From Eucalyptus grandis (taxonomy: Eukaryota > Streptophyta > Magnoliopsida > Myrtales > Myrtaceae): a DNA stretch of 64,000 nt. The translations under genes and the position numbers were made by a program. Where the stretch lies: positions 2,547,001 to 2,611,000 of the forward strand of contig NC_052622.1 of the NCBI RefSeq assembly GCF_016545825.1, written 5' to 3'. Below are positions 1 through 13,439 of the stretch, piece by piece. How positions within the stretch are numbered: the first letter of the stretch is position 1; every line of letters begins with the position of its first letter. The notes under the pieces are model-generated. The model searched no databases. It was not told the origin of the DNA and saw nothing but the letters and a program-made list of their open reading frames with translations.

Positions 1-526
1 TATATTGTATGATATCTTAGGAGTTTCATAATATTTTCTAGCTAAATTTACATTTCAACATACTATTTTCAATAGCAATTAACACCTTTATACACACGAA
101 AAATTGTCCTGTTTAAGTGGATCGGATAAAGCTTCATTAAGAGGGTGATGCATGTAGGAAGTTTTAAATGTACAATAACATTTCTATACTATTACCAATA
201 ATGACTAAAATCTGTTATTTAGTTGACATTTTTCTTGATTGGTGTCATCTAATGGCTAATAATTGATGATATACGGTAACGGTAGAAGTGTTCGATAGGC
301 ATAGAGCCCAAGGTTATTTTGTGCTTTTTATGAGCTTTCTTCTCACACATATAAGTGTTCTCCGTTAAGAAACTATCTAGCAACATCGCAATGACTTGAC
401 TCCCAAGTCACACGTCTCTAAAATAATTCAGAGTTGACATCATCTCTTTAAACTTTTGCGCTCACATTCATAAACGGTCTCACAAAGTTGCATTCAATTA
501 CCATACTTGGATTGATGGGGACATGC

Positions 527-649
527 ATCTGCCCCAAAATAATTGATGAGGCAATTAGTTTCCAAAATCACACTTTGAATTTATCGGCTAGAAGACAACA
601 CAAGAGGCTATGATTTTATTACATCCCATCAAGTGAAGTGTTATTTTAA
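527..649 (+). repeat. Inverted repeat, left arm
   Basis: This stretch reappears as its reverse complement at 951-1071 with only a few mismatches, giving a 121-123-bp inverted repeat around a 300-bp spacer. Block B has only this left arm (about 45315-45440), so the right arm was created in block A after duplication. Confidence 0.85.
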
Positions 650-950
650 ATGGAGAGGTGCGAAGGATGGATGGGCATGGGGGGTGACTTTCCTTTTCAG
701 AATATTCCATAGCAAAGTCCTAAAGAAAAGCAACCTCTCTAAATAATCTTCCGTGGTATGCAAGTACAAGGGTAAGGTTGATCTTATGAGAGATTGTGAC
801 ATGCAGCTTCGCACATTTAAGACAAAGTGTAGTCAAATGTTTTAAGTGAATGGTGACAAATTATCAATATATGGGATGGGAATCGATTGGATTTCAACGA
901 TGCAGTACAGCGCATGGGAGACTTTAAGTTAATAGTCAAATGTTTTACTA

Positions 951-1071
951 TTAAAATAACACTTCACTTGATGGGATGTAGTAAAATCACAGCCTCGTGT
1001 TGTCATCTAGCCGATAAATTCAAAGTGTGATTTTGGAAACTAATTGCCTCATCAATTATTTTGCGGCAGAT
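951..1071 (-). repeat. Inverted repeat, right arm at the LINE 5' junction
   Basis: Reverse-complement copy of 527-649, lying exactly where block A departs from block B and directly before LINE sequence begins. At two variable sites the arm agrees with block B rather than with its own left arm, so it may preserve the pre-mutation sequence. Confidence 0.8.
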
Positions 1072-1543
1072 ATGTTTCATACTCTTTATCCAAAACATAT
1101 ATCACGAAAAGGTTATGGAGCAATCTCCGCTCTTATTCTCTCTCGAAAATGTAGTCTCTTCTACCTTTGGGTAGCTTTTCCTAACCCTAAATCCCCGTTC
1201 AAACTCCGCTTATTCCATATCCGATTCTCTCATTGCTCCAATTATGATCGCTTTCACTTCGCCTTTCAGTTTTCTTTCTCTCTGCTGCATCGGCTTTCAA
1301 TGAAAGGCTGGACCCTCCATCCATCCACCGATCCTCTCTGGTTTGTTCTGCATGCCTAAAAGTGTTCTCCATCTGATAATATATTGCGGTTACATAGCTA
1401 GTCGTGGGTCGGCAACTGCCGATTTCATTATTCTAGGTTCCATTCTGCTTCATCGACTTCTAATTTGGGTAATTAAGCTCTCCGACTAGATCCACTAGCG
1501 TTTACCTCGTCTCTGTTTCAAGCCCTGTTTTGCCGACTTTTGG

Positions 1544-2341
1544 ATGGCATTAAACGTCCATGCCGACTCTTCGCGTTTAGCCGCACTTTGCAACAGGTTG
1601 GGTCGCCTCACCACCGAACAGGTCATCGAAGATTGGGATGACGAGCCTTCACCTGAAAAATTGGAAGAATGCAAGTTAACCCTAGTTGGCAAAATCCTTT
1701 CTAATCCTTCCATTAACTTCCCGGCCTTCCAAAGCACACTAAAGTGAACCTGGCGGACTGAACAAGTGGATATATCACAGCATGAGGCAGGTCTTTATGT
1801 CGCGAAATTTCAATCTCACGCCAAAAAACAAAGAGTTCTTGAAGGGGGACCTTGGCTATTCTCAAGCCATTTAGTTATCTTTAAACCATGGATCCCAAAC
1901 ACACCATTACACTGTTATGACTTCTCTACTTGTGCCTTTTGGGTACAGGTGTTTGGATTGCCTTTAGAATGGTGTACAGAGAGTATGCTTAGCAGGGCAG
2001 TATAGCATATGGATCGAGTAATAGAGATAAAGGTCGACACAAAGGAAGGAGCATCATCGAGGGCAGGTCGAGCAAGAGTAGAATTAAATTTGCAGGAACC
2101 TCTCATATCAGGGAAGCTAATTAGGATTGTGGGTAAGCCACTTTGGCTAGATTTCTGCTATGAATGCCTATCGCATTTTTGCTATTCTTGTGAAAAGCTG
2201 GGGCACTATGCAATGTATTGCAAGGATATCCCTTATGACGAGGCAAAACTAGATGGTCGAGAGAAAATGGCGTATGGACAGTGGCTTCGTGCTGAAGTTA
2301 AGGAAAATAGTCCATATTGGCACACTTTTTATACGCCGTAA
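1544..2341 (+). pseudogene. LINE ORF1 (DUF4283 and zinc-knuckle protein), broken
   Basis: ORF1 of plant L1 elements encodes a nucleic-acid-binding protein that forms the retrotransposition particle. One frame runs from the ATG at 1544 to the stop at 2341 but is cut by in-frame TGA (1745-1747) and TAG (2003-2005). The first two-thirds read like DUF4283 (for example GKILSNPSINFPAF and PWLFSSHLVIFKPW). A CCHC zinc knuckle, CYSCEKLGHYAMYC, follows. The same domains occur in the block B LINE at 51960-52675, which supports the call. It cannot be translated intact here. Confidence 0.8.
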
Positions 2342-2801
2342 GACAATTCAGCGCAAACAAAAGAATTCGTACATGAAACTCCACCCTCACAGATTCCGAA
2401 TATCCCTTTATTGCCCCCACCAACTAATATCGTAGCAACTAAACTATCCAGCGCAATCAACATAACATGTACATCAGTAGTAGGGCCTGAACTGCAGCAC
2501 CATCTGCGCACTGTTATGCATTAGACCTCTCTCCACACAGCACTCATACCTGCAGCAACCAAATTAAAAGGAGTTCAGACTAAGTCCATGGATGTAAATT
2601 TACCAAAGAAGCTGAAGAATACGAGAGCCACACCAAAATTGGAACTGCCAAAAGGCTAAAAAGATACAACCGGTACGAGACTAAGGGATTGATAATAGAG
2701 GAGCATTATGATTCAAATCTTATGGAAACGCCTATTTATGAAGCAGATGAAGCATGAGCTTGGGCTTTGGTGGCTGGCCCTAAACAGCCACCCGCCGACA
2801 A

Positions 2802-3554
2802 ATGAGGATGATATGCTGGAACTGCCAGGGTTTGGGCAATCCCCTGACAGTTCAAGCTCTTAAGGCCATGAAAGCCAAAGAAAAGCCTGATGTTGTATTC
2901 TTAATGGAAACCAATAACACTGAAGTAAGGCTGCAACATATTCAACGCTATTTAAAGTTCAAAAATTCATATATTATAAACCCAGTTGGTTTTGCTAGAG
3001 GCATAGCACTATTATGGAATGATCAAGTCTTTTTACAAGTGATTCGCTCCACACCACACTTTTTTTATATAAGTTGTAGGATTGGGCAGGAAAACAGAAC
3101 TATGCGCATAACATTTATTCATGCTCCTACTAACTATCAACAGCATCAGCTTATGTGGGATGAACTTCGGGACATAAACTCTAACAATAATTTACCTTGG
3201 ATATGTGCTGGAGACTTTAATAAGATACTTTATCCTTAGGAAAAGATAGGAAAGCGACCTGCTGACCTGTCTAGAATGATGTCTTTTTGAGCTTTCCTAA
3301 ATGACTGCGCTCTTACGGAGTTAGAAAGCAAGGGCTGCAAGTATACATGGATGAACAATAGAGAAGGGGACAAGCTTGTGAAGGAAAAATTAGATCAGGT
3401 GATGTGCACAATGGATTGGTGTTTATTATCTCCTGGGGTAGAGGTTTATTCACTCCCAGCTGTGGGATCCGACCACAACCCTTTACTGATTCACACTTCA
3501 ACAACTTATCAAAAAAGAAGGAAGCCTTTTATTTTTTTAGGCTTATTGGAATGA
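2802..3554 (+). pseudogene. LINE ORF2 endonuclease domain, broken
   Basis: N-terminal apurinic/apyrimidinic-like endonuclease (EEP fold), which nicks target DNA to prime reverse transcription. The start MRMICWNCQGLGNP and the later ICAGDFNKI and VGSDHNPLL segments are typical of plant LINE endonucleases, including the GDFN and SDH catalytic surroundings. A TAG closes the first piece at 3239. The same frame then continues with another stop near 3288 and ends at 3554, where the sequence slips frame. No activity is expected. Confidence 0.8.
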
Positions 3555-4059
3555 GGATGACGAATGCCGCGAAGTTATCTCTAAGGCATGGAATTCATTA
3601 CGCCTATCAGATTCTAGTTTCATTCCAAAAGTGAAGACTGTAACAGAAGCGCTTACTAAATGGAGCCGAACAAAGTTCTTAAATGCACATACAAAGGTGC
3701 TTACCTTACAACAATAGTTACAGGACCTAATAAACCAGCAACATTATCATTATGACAGAGTAGAGGCAGCAAAACTAAGAGAGGAACTTCGTCGAACTTG
3801 GCAACAGGAAGAGCAGTACTGGGCCTTACACTCCAGAATTCAATGGTTGAAATGGGGCGATAAGAATACGTGATTCTTCCATGCATCTACAATTCAGCGA
3901 AGGCAAAGAAATCGAATAACTATGTTACTGAATGATAATCAGCAATGGGTACGTGATCTTCCAACTCTTCAAGATATGACGTCCACTTTCTTTTCGCAGT
4001 TATATACAACTGAAGGGTTTAGGGAATATGGACCTCTACTTGATCAATGCCATTAGGTT

Positions 4060-5427
4060 ATCACTTGTGACATGAATGCCCAACCGACTGCTTCGCTTAC
4101 TATTGAGGAGGTTCGGTAGGTCACCTTTCATATCGGAACCACTAAAGCCCCGGGCCCGGATGGTTTAAACGGTTTATTTGATCAAAAACACTGGGATACA
4201 GTCAAAGAAGATCTTTTCCTTTTAGTGCAAAATTTCTTGATGTCGGGAATAATGCCTACAGGTCTCAATCAGACCATTATTACACTGATTCCCAGAACAA
4301 CTCAACCTGAGAAGCTGGAGCAATTTCGCCCAATCAGCTTATGCAACTTTGCATACAAAATTATCTCAAAGGTACTTGCTAACCGTATAAAACCTTGGTT
4401 GAATTTTTTGATTTCTAAGGAACAGTCGACTTTTGTGAGTGGACAACAAATTCATGATAATATTTTAATCATCCAAGAAGTTCTTCATCACTTTAGAACC
4501 AGGAAGAGGACAAGTAAGTTCAATGCTATTCTAAAAACAGACATGAAAAAGGCATATGATAGAGTCGAATGTGATTTCCTTCATGATTACCTTCTAAAAT
4601 TGGGATTTCATCCTAGATGGGTTCAGTGGATAATGCAGTGTGTCACGGCAGCATCATTTAATGTGAAGTTTAATGGAGAGCAGCTGCCTTATTTCTACCC
4701 ATCTCGGGGCCTCCGGCAAGGTGACCCCTTATCTCCATATATTTTTATTATGCTGGCTAATGTTCTATCAAATCTTATTACTCAAGCTGTCAGTATGGGA
4801 CACATCAGGGGTATTAAGTTAAATAGATGGTGTCCTACATTGTCCCATTTATTTTTTGCTAATGATGCGATCTTCTTCCTAGCTGGTAGTGTACAAGAAT
4901 GCCAGAACTTAGCCAATCTTTTAAATCAATACTGTATGGCTACAAGGCAGCTAGTAAACTGTAACAAGTTAGGAATGATTTTCAATAAACACTGTCCTAT
5001 TACCCTACAGGAAAACATGTCTCGGGAACTTAGAACACCTGTGTTGCAGAAGTGTGGCAAATATTTGGGGATATCATTACAGTGGGGTTGATCAAAGAGG
5101 GAAATGTTTTCATGGATAATAGGAAGAGTCAACGCTAAGTTGGATGGATGGAAAGAGAGATTTATTTCAAAAGGAGGTAAAGAAATTCTCATTAAATCTG
5201 TCGTTCAAGCAATTCCACATTACGCTATGTCTATCTTTAAGTTGCCTCTTTCTGTTTGTAAATCTATTGAAAAATGCATAGCTCAATTTTGGTGGAGAAA
5301 TGATCAAAATAGAGCAGGTATCCATTGGCAAAAATGGGAAGTTCTGAAAGAAAGTAAGGATAAAGGAGGGCTGGGATTCCGAGACCTTACTGCATTTAAT
5401 AGAGCGATGCTTGGAAAGCAGGCTTGA
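4060..5427 (+). pseudogene. LINE ORF2 reverse transcriptase domain, broken
   Basis: Reverse transcriptase that would copy LINE RNA at the nicked target. The main open piece is 4225-5091 (288 codons), continued in the same frame at 5104-5427 after a TGA. Recognisable blocks are LEQFRPISLCNFAYKIISK, the GLRQGDPLSPY segment and LSHLFFANDAIFF. The last holds the catalytic box, where the family has FADD. Here it reads FAND, so one catalytic aspartate is replaced and the enzyme would be dead even without the stops. The block B LINE keeps FADD. Confidence 0.85.
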
Positions 5428-5899
5428 AGATTGATAAGTCAGCCTCACTCTTTATGGAGTAACATTTTTAAGGGTTTGTATTTTCATTCGATAGATTTCC
5501 AATCTGCCGTTAGAGGAACTCAGCCATCCTGGGAATGGCAGAGCATTCTTATTGGCAGAGATGCTATTCTACCACACATACGCTGATCTGTCGGTAATGG
5601 AGAAATCAGAATCCGTGGAGATCGGTGGTTACTAATGGGTATTCTCCATGGACCTAAAACTAGGGAGGAACCAATTATGGTGGCGGATCTTATTGATCCA
5701 ATCAACCATAATTGGAACCAATCACTACTCCAAAGGTTCGTCGGAGAACAGATCACAACAGAAGTACTTACCATCCAAGTAAGACCTCTATATGCAGAAG
5801 ATAAATTAGTTTGGTAAACTACAACTAATGGTAAGCACACTATCAAAAGTAACTACCATACTATAGTGCATTCAATCAGCAATCCCAACAAAAACGGAG

Positions 5900-6805
5900 C
5901 ATCAACATCTCATTAGAATCCCTGATTTTTATGGAGAAGTCTATGGGCTATGAAAACAGCATCGAAAATCAGAACATTCATATGGTCATTGTGTCAAAAT
6001 GCCCTAGCCTCCAAGGTAAATCTCTTTCAGTGACATATTATCGCAGATCTGTTATGCCATCTATGTAAACAGAAAGCTCCTGAAACCCTAGAACACATAT
6101 TTCTACACTGCTCTTGGACTCGAGCTATTTGGTCTATCCCACAGATTAATTTACTCCCTTCAACCCTTACAATCAATCGTCTGGATTCCTAGCTAACAAA
6201 AAGGGCGAGATCACCTCATCACTTACTTGGACTAGAAATTGTTGCTAATGTCCTTTGGCAAATCTGGCAGATGTGAAATAATTTCATTTTTCGCAACCAG
6301 CAACTAAATCCTTCCTTCGCAGTAGAGATGGCAGTTATCCACGCCAGAACATACCAGATCTCCTCTGCTTCATCTAATCCAAGATCTGGGCTTGAACATG
6401 TTAACCCTGGGCAGTTGTGGTGACCCCCGGAAGTAGGAATCTTGAAATGTAACATTGATGGAAGCTATAAGCCGAGTTGCATCGAAGGTTCGATGGCTTG
6501 TATTTGCAGAGATTACAAGGAGACTTACGGATTTCTTCTCGAAACGATTCCCAGCGACGTCCGGCTTTGAAGCAGAGACCCAGGCATTAATCTTCACCCT
6601 TCAACATCTGTTGCAGCAAGGACTCCATGAAGCTGATCTGGAGATTGAATCAGACTGCCTTAATCTCGTCGAAGTTGTGCAAGGAGCAAGATCACCATTG
6701 TGGGAGCTTCGTGGTGTAATCGCGGAGACTGACTTTTGGTTTTCCCGTTTTCCTAACTTAATGTTGCAGGACTGTAGGAGAGAAGCTAATCTGGTTGCTC
6801 ACTAG
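5900..6805 (+). pseudogene. LINE ORF2 zf-RVT and RNase H region, broken
   Basis: The region around 5930-6130 reads as the zinc-binding zf-RVT domain in broken frames (LLCHLCKQKAPETLEHIFLH). The open piece 6455-6805 resembles the RNase H-like (RVT_3) domain at the C terminus of plant LINE ORF2, with FEAETQALIFTLQHLLQQG and DLEIESDCLNLVEVV. RNase H helps remove template RNA during second-strand synthesis. The stop at 6803-6805 is followed by a 3' untranslated tail and the A run. Confidence 0.75.
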
Positions 6806-7286
6806 CCTGTGAAGGCCCAAATCTCATATTTTTCCGCCCAAAGCTGAATCCTTTCTCCTCCGGTTGTAATGCTTGACTTAGTATATGCGGATGCTTTATC
6901 TTCAGGTTGTAAGTTTCCATTATGTTGAAAACAAGCGTTGCTTTCGACCAAAAAAAAAAACCTGTTTTTTGGTGCGTATAGCACATGAGAGATTGATTAT
7001 TGATTAGATAAATGCGGGCAAATTTTACAACTGATGATTTTACTAAGTGCAATGAGGTGTAATTGTTTCTGGCAAAAGCTGCAATTTGTTAATCCCATCA
7101 TTTTCTGGACAACTGTCCATGTGATCATTTTTAGCGAGCCTATATGCTAATTTTCGGCATAAACCCTTGATTTTCGAAAAAACTAACTTTGATAAAAGAT
7201 TTACAAGACATATGTTTCAACTATAGTATCTTATATTAAAACCTGAAGCCTTGCACAAAAGGAGCTTCGATGGAAGCCTCGCACTC

Positions 7287-8227
7287 GGGATCCGTTCGTT
7301 TCACGGAAAATATCATGTTTCTGGAAAACATTTTCCTAGAAGTCATTTTTCAAGAAAATGACTCTATTTTCCGATGTTCGGCTGAAACCTAAACTTTTAG
7401 TGGAAAATATTTTCCACCGTTCGTTAGCTAATTTAATTGTTTGGGAAAAATTATCAAAAATTAAATTTTAATATTTTTAATTGACCAAAAAATTAAATTT
7501 ATTTTTTATTTTTATTTTTTAAATGAATTTTTAATTATTTGTATTTTAAAAAAATCGAAAATTTTATTCTTTATTCTTTATTCTTTCTTTTTCTTTTTCT
7601 TTTTTTCCTTTTTCTTTTCCTTCCTCCTTCCTCCTCCTTCCTCCTTGCATGCTTGACAATGGCCGGTGCCCGACGGCCGACCAAGACCCGTCGTCGGATT
7701 CGGCGAGCTCGAGGCTCGGCCGATCTCACCCAAGCTCGCGAGCATGGCGAACCTCTGGAGAGCTCGAGCGAAGCCGAGCCCCACCCAACTCGCCGGATCT
7801 AGAGAGCCATGATCTCCACCCCAGGCCGGCGAGCTCCGCCTCGCCCGCTATGGCGAGGCCCGAGCTTGACTTCACCAAGTCAAGCTCGGCGAAGCCTCGC
7901 CGGCTTGGGGCGAGGCTCGAGCTGGCTTGTGCCCAATCGCCGGTGCGACCGGTCACTGGCTGCCGCCATGGCCGGCCACCGGCCAAGGCCAAAGAAGAAG
8001 ATGAAAAGGAAAGAAAGAAAAGAAAACATAAAAATAAAACGAAAATGTATTGGTAAAAAGAAGCAAGATGGAAGAAGTTATGGAAAACATTTTCCTCACT
8101 TTTAAAGGTTGTTTTTTTTCCAATGATGGAAAACATTTTCCTTGACTAGTTCATTTTCCGTGAAACGAATGCTGGAAAATCCGGAAAATGTTTTTCGGAA
8201 GTCATTTTCCGTGAAACAAACGGACCC
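7287..8227. mobile_element. GC-core TIR element M1
   Basis: Non-autonomous DNA element present in block A and missing at the matching site of block B (46132/46133), so both edges are fixed by comparison. The ends are inverted: GGGATCCGTTCGTTTCACGG on the left and the reverse complement of GGGTCCGTTTGTTTCACGG on the right, with a 2-3 bp TC/CTC duplication. Sub-terminal copies of GGAAAACATTTTCC recur. Inside are a T/C-rich tract (about 7560-7645), a GC-rich core (about 7658-7990, starting GGCCGGTGCCC, ending CCACCGGCC) and a purine tract (7993-8050). No transposase is seen. Confidence 0.8.
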
Positions 8228-9658
8228 TCAATTCTTAAACATTCACCATCGCGATTTTGTCAACAACATAACAAAGAAATCAAAAGATCGAGTCTTGTTA
8301 GAAGCTCGCAGTGGCTGGAAGACACTACTAGAAAATCAGAAGTGCCTCAGGTCTTAAGGACGAAGGGAGAAATGCATCCCTAAGCAATCGTTCACCGGCC
8401 GCTTCTCCACGCGTCCTCGCGATCCAAAATATTAAGGGCCCGTTGTTGTTGAGACCCATTTCAATTTGTCCAAACCAGCACCAATTATCATGGCAGATAC
8501 TGTATTGACGGCGCACCTAAAACATTTTAAATCGTAAAAGAATTGATATGTTGAATCATGCGTGATATCAAAAGTTGTGAGCAAACGTAGTGATTCAGGT
8601 ACTCAATACAGTGCCTATTATCTTTTTAAATCGTAGCGAAGTCTGATTTTTAAATCTAATTCCAGATTTTAAACACCTGTGCTGAAAGTTAATATTATAA
8701 AAAATTTGCCAACATTTTAAAGTTACAAATGTCAATATCGAATTATGAACTATTTCTTCGATTAGATATGCCAATCACTTTTTAAGGTTATTTACCAACA
8801 TGTATTGGTCGTGAGTGCACAAGCACAAGGGGGTCTTAAATCAAAGCAGGGAACACGATTAAGGTGAGAGAGGAAAGCACAAAAATCAGATTAGATATTT
8901 TTCTTTCTTAAGTCTTATAATTTATTTATTTTTTAAATTTGGGCCGACGTATGTATCTTCGGGGTTCGACATTTTGTAGCCCAATAGCTAGAACTGTCCT
9001 GAACTTTTCATAAAAAGATTAGGCGGCCCAGGTAAATCCAACCCAAGAAACAAAGTAACAATATTTTTCAAATATTACAAGTATGGTTAGTAAGCTTTCA
9101 CTTTATAACGAATTTACCAATATTTGAATTCACAATGTATTCACATTGAGAAGAGTTTTTTCTTCACATTTCACAGAGTCCTTCATTGTGATTTGGAGTT
9201 CATGCAAAAAAATTTCCCATGTCTTGAAATTGAGAAAGGAAACATAATCTTAGGAAAGGAATATATTGAACATCGGCAGGCCTTATGCCATTAATAATTT
9301 CGAGTCTAATTTTGTATTGCCCTCAACATGCAATTAACAGTAAAAGCATAAACAGGATGAAATGAAATTTGCCACATAATTTCACATCATTAACAACCAA
9401 AATAGTTAAAGTATAATGACACGAAGTACTGCTAGATTGCTGATTAACACCAAATTACAAAATGACATGATTTGCACTTTTCAAGCCGTTCCATTGACGG
9501 CTTACTGGAACAAGGTTGAAATTAAAGAAAAAAAAACATCGATTACTACTGATAAGGAGAAACAAACCAACTACAAAGACGATTCTGCTTGGACAAGAAA
9601 ACAAGAACTTCACGAGATCAATAAAGCATTGGACTAATTGATGTGGATAACATGCCCA
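8228..9658. other. Non-coding flank downstream of RLP copy A
   Basis: AT-rich sequence shared with block B (46133-46970 and 56490-57074). No gene is seen. Block B carries the 3.2-kb solo LTR inside the equivalent stretch, plus about 290 bp (56202-56490) that has no match here. Confidence 0.7.
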
Positions 9659-10969
9659 TTACACTCTTCTCAATCTCCTCCTCAACTTGGCCACCTTTAC
9701 TGCAACAATCACATACACCATGTCTACTTTACGATCCACAAAGTTGAAGTACACCCGTCTCCAATTCTTCTTGCACACCAAACTGCCAACAACTCCCCAA
9801 AACCCAGTCACAAACCCGAGCATTATTACTACATAGAACGTTACCTTTTCAAGCTTACCTTCTTCATTGGCAACTTCTTCCGGCGCTTGAGGGGCCTCTG
9901 CTTCGAGGCATTTCTTTTGTAGAGGATCACCACAAAGTAGAGGATTGTCGGCATAAATGGAAGGATCATCAAGTGTCTGGATTTGATTTCCTTTCGGAAT
10001 TGGCCCCGTGAAGTTGTTGTGTGACAAGTTTAGTTTGCTCAGTTGTTGTGGGACTGTTCCCAAAAGGTGATTATTTGAAAGATCAAGTGACTCCAGCAAT
10101 CTCATTTCTCCAATCATAGTTGGGATGCCGCCAGAAAGAAAGTTGCGCGATAAGTTCAAGCCTTGCAATCCGGAGAGCAAGGTAAGCTCTCCTGGAATCG
10201 GCCCAACCAATTTGTTGCTCGAGAGATCTAAATTCACCATGAGTTTTAGATCAAGTGTGGTGTAGTCGAGATCCACCCCCTTCACAACTTGCACCACATG
10301 CTCTTGAGTCCAATCCATTAGAGTGATGGCCGGTGGAGAGTTGGACACTACTGCAGACGCATAAGTAGGAGAGAGTGAGTTGCCTTCATCTATGCTTTTG
10401 TTCAGTTTCATACCTTTCATATGGCCAAGACAATTTGGAATCGTTCCTGTCAAATTGTTGACTGCCATGTCCAATATTTGTAGCACAAGGAATAAGCATA
10501 GTTGTGAAGGAATGCTTCCATTGAACATGTTTTCTCGCAGTCTAAGAATCTGTAGTAACGGAAAACGTGGTCCAATCCAATGTGGAACACTACCGGAGAT
10601 TTTGTTCTCCCCAAGATCCAAAATCCGCAAGTTCCTGCAATACTTTATTTTCACAGGAATTCCTCCTTGGAGCTTGTTGTTGTTCAGGTGTAATGACATA
10701 AGCCTAATTAGATTTCCTAAAGAACTCGGTATAACTCCGGATGGCTTATTAGATGATATATCAAGGATAAGATCCTGAGGGCTCTGCTTCCAACATGTTG
10801 GAATTTCACCAACTAATTCATTCCTCCCAATGTGCAAGTCACACAAATGTTCCATCTCACATATTGAGGTGGGTATTGGACCACTTAAGAGATTGTCATT
10901 TAGATTCAAGGTTCTCAACCGAGGCATTGCTAGGCCAATATCTTTTGGAATTGGTCCTGAAATTAAGTT

Positions 10970-11290
10970 GTGAGAGAGATCTAACTGATAAAAAGGAAAT
11001 TTTATTGGTTGCGAGAGAGATCTAACGAATTTATTTGGTTGTGAGAAAGATCTAAAGATAGATAATGAGGAACTTCTGACAGAGATCCAAAGTTGCAGAG
11101 ATCTAATAAATTTATTTGGTTGTGAGAGAGATCTAAATATAGAAAAAAAAAAAAAAAAAAAAAAAGGAAATATCTGGTTGTTAGAGAGATTTAACGAATA
11201 TATCTGGTTGTGAGAGAGATCAAACTCATACTCTAACTTATAATTTGACTCATACATATTAGAGATCCATTTATTTGATTGTGATAGATA
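10970..11290 (-). repeat. Degenerate ~30-bp LRR minisatellite, copy A
   Basis: Within RLP copy A, short units like GAGAGATCTAACGAATTTAT recur with spacing of about 30 bp or multiples, each encoding a truncated LRR (DLSHNQIN or similar). A 24-A run at 11140-11164 sits in the middle. The array corresponds to 58460-58830 in copy B but differs in unit number and order, as expected for slippage or unequal exchange. Confidence 0.7.
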
Positions 11291-13439
11291 TTCAAGTGGA
11301 ATAATGACATGAGACCTAGCCAATCTGGGAGAGATCCTGAAATGGAGGCATTGGACAAAGATATCCACCTGAGACCGGCTTGCGTTCTTATCCATTGCAG
11401 AAATTCTGTTCCAAACTTGCATGACACCATCCCCATGTACCAGAGATTGAAAGGTGGTATCCAGTCAAAATCCACCTCGATAACTAAATGGTTGTTGCTG
11501 ATATCTAAGGCCCTCAGCTTCGAGAGGTTAGAGAAGTGGATTTTGGAAACTGTTCCTCGCAAGGAATTTGCTGAAAGATCTAAAGATAATAGATATTGAA
11601 GTTGTCCAAGACTTTGTGGAATAATGCCATTTAGAAGATTGTTGCTAAGATCTAAAATTGATAAGACTCACCGTGGCATCCTAGAATTTCATGACAACCT
11701 CTAGATGTGCTATGAGCCATGGATAGGTGATGGAAGTACCATCAAGTTATGTTGTAGCCATTTGATACATGGTTTGCAATAAGTTTAAGGCCAAGCTTTT
11801 AATGGATAATTATTTGATGGAAAAATTTCCATTCTTGGCCATGTGATTTATAGGCTGGAATTTATTAAATTATGTTGCAAGTTTTATGATTTTATAAATT
11901 CAATTAGGTATTTATATAAGTAGGAAATTAAGGCAGATTATTAGGAATGATGGTGGGCTGGATATTTAAGGACCAAACCAGCCCATAGCCCCACCATTCG
12001 ACCGGCCCAAGAAGCCCAAAGGAGGAAGGGCTGCTGTCGACCAAGAGAAGAGAGGGATGGACGGAGAGGCCTGACCCAAAGGAAGGCCCATCGTGTGCAT
12101 GGAAAAATTAACAAGTGGCAAGAGAAGCTTGCCAAGTGTTTTTCCTCTAGAGCCAAGTGGCATTAGCCATGCAAATCAAATGATTGCAAATGATGAAGGG
12201 GAAATAAGAGAGGAGGGGCGGATAGAGAGAGAGAGAGTGACCGTCCGAGAGAAAGAGAGAGTGAAATCGAGAGAGGGAGAGCGAGCATGTGAGAGAAGAG
12301 GAGGAAGAAGGAGTTCCGTTCGCCGCCATCGAGCTGCCGAGTCTGCTTTGCCCCGCCGTTTGCTTGCTGTGTTGTGCTTGGATTAGAGGCAAGTAGAGTC
12401 CATTGATCTACCCTTTGCTTGCTGTGTTTGTGTGTGATGAATGGTGAATTTCCGATATGGTTGAGGTGAGAAATTTCGAAGTTATAGGAGTTGTGTTCTA
12501 GCCGAGTATTCTGTTTCTGGAAAAACAGTCCGACCTTTAGTGATTTCATGAGTTGCATGCAATGTTCTAGTAGGAATCTCACTTCGACTTGTTGAGGAAA
12601 GTTGTAAAGGACTTCTTGGAGAATAACATATAAATATTTGAAAGGAAACGGACAAGTATATGTCGATGAAACCATTTTTCTTTGATGAAGCTAGATCTGA
12701 AAAATGTTATGTTGATCTATTGTGATTCCGTGAATTTTGTGAAATTATCCAGTCCGAATTTGAGCTCATGTTCTTGATAAGAGTTGTAGAAAACGTCTTG
12801 AGGAGTAACAAAATAAAATTTGAGAATGAACGAACAATTATTGGTCGGTGAAATGATTTTCTTGGAAATGGTTAGATCTGGAAATCGTCACTGAGGATTA
12901 TGAAAAGTATGACGACTATAGCTTTTGATCTATCACGAATCTGACTTCGATTTCTTCACAAAAATTTTGCCTCTAGATCTCAGCTATAACATATTAAAAT
13001 ATCAGAATTTTCTGAGTTTATTTAAGGGCTTAATCTAAATTATTTCCGAAACTGTGCAAAAGTGATATTGAAATTTCTTTTGCTGTGATGTATGGATTTA
13101 TGTGATTGATGTAAAACTTTCTTGACATAGTATTCTTCATAAAATATCTTCCTCTGAATCTTTTTACATCGTGTTAAATTTTCAAAATTTATTGAGATCG
13201 TTTACTAATTTTTCCAGAATTTTTATTAAAGAAGTGCATTCTGCTTTATCCGAAATTTGCTTTATTTTCAAGAATAAATGGACTGCCCTACGAAATATGA
13301 TGTCTTGAGTGGTTATATATGCTGCATATATGGTGATGTTTGGAATATCATGTGACATCAAAAGATGGTTTAGATCTTTGATATTGCTGCATCAAATGCC
13401 ATGATGAAAATGAGACATATATGAGATTATATATCGTGA

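Larger units (their letters stand above)
1072..6960 (+). mobile_element. Degenerate plant LINE (L1 type), block A
   Basis: Non-LTR retrotransposon with the usual plant L1 order: ORF1 with a DUF4283-like region and a CCHC zinc knuckle (1544-2341), then ORF2 with apurinic endonuclease (2802-3554), reverse transcriptase (about 4060-5430), zf-RVT region (about 5930-6130) and RNase H (6455-6805). It ends in an A run near 6950-6960. Several in-frame stops and frame changes break both ORFs. Block B lacks it, so it entered after duplication. No clean target-site duplication is visible, because the 5' side is an inverted duplication of host sequence. The 5' limit is approximate. Confidence 0.85.

Noticed and set aside
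7578..8136. Long overlapping ORFs rich in Arg, Ala, Pro and Ser in the GC-rich cores (also near 18308-18741 and 23425-24057)
   Set aside because: Several frames on both strands are open at once, which GC-rich repetitive sequence gives by chance. None matches a known protein.
12093..12675. ORFs in the GA/CT-rich part of the LTR remnant
   Set aside because: Low-complexity origin on both strands with no domain.
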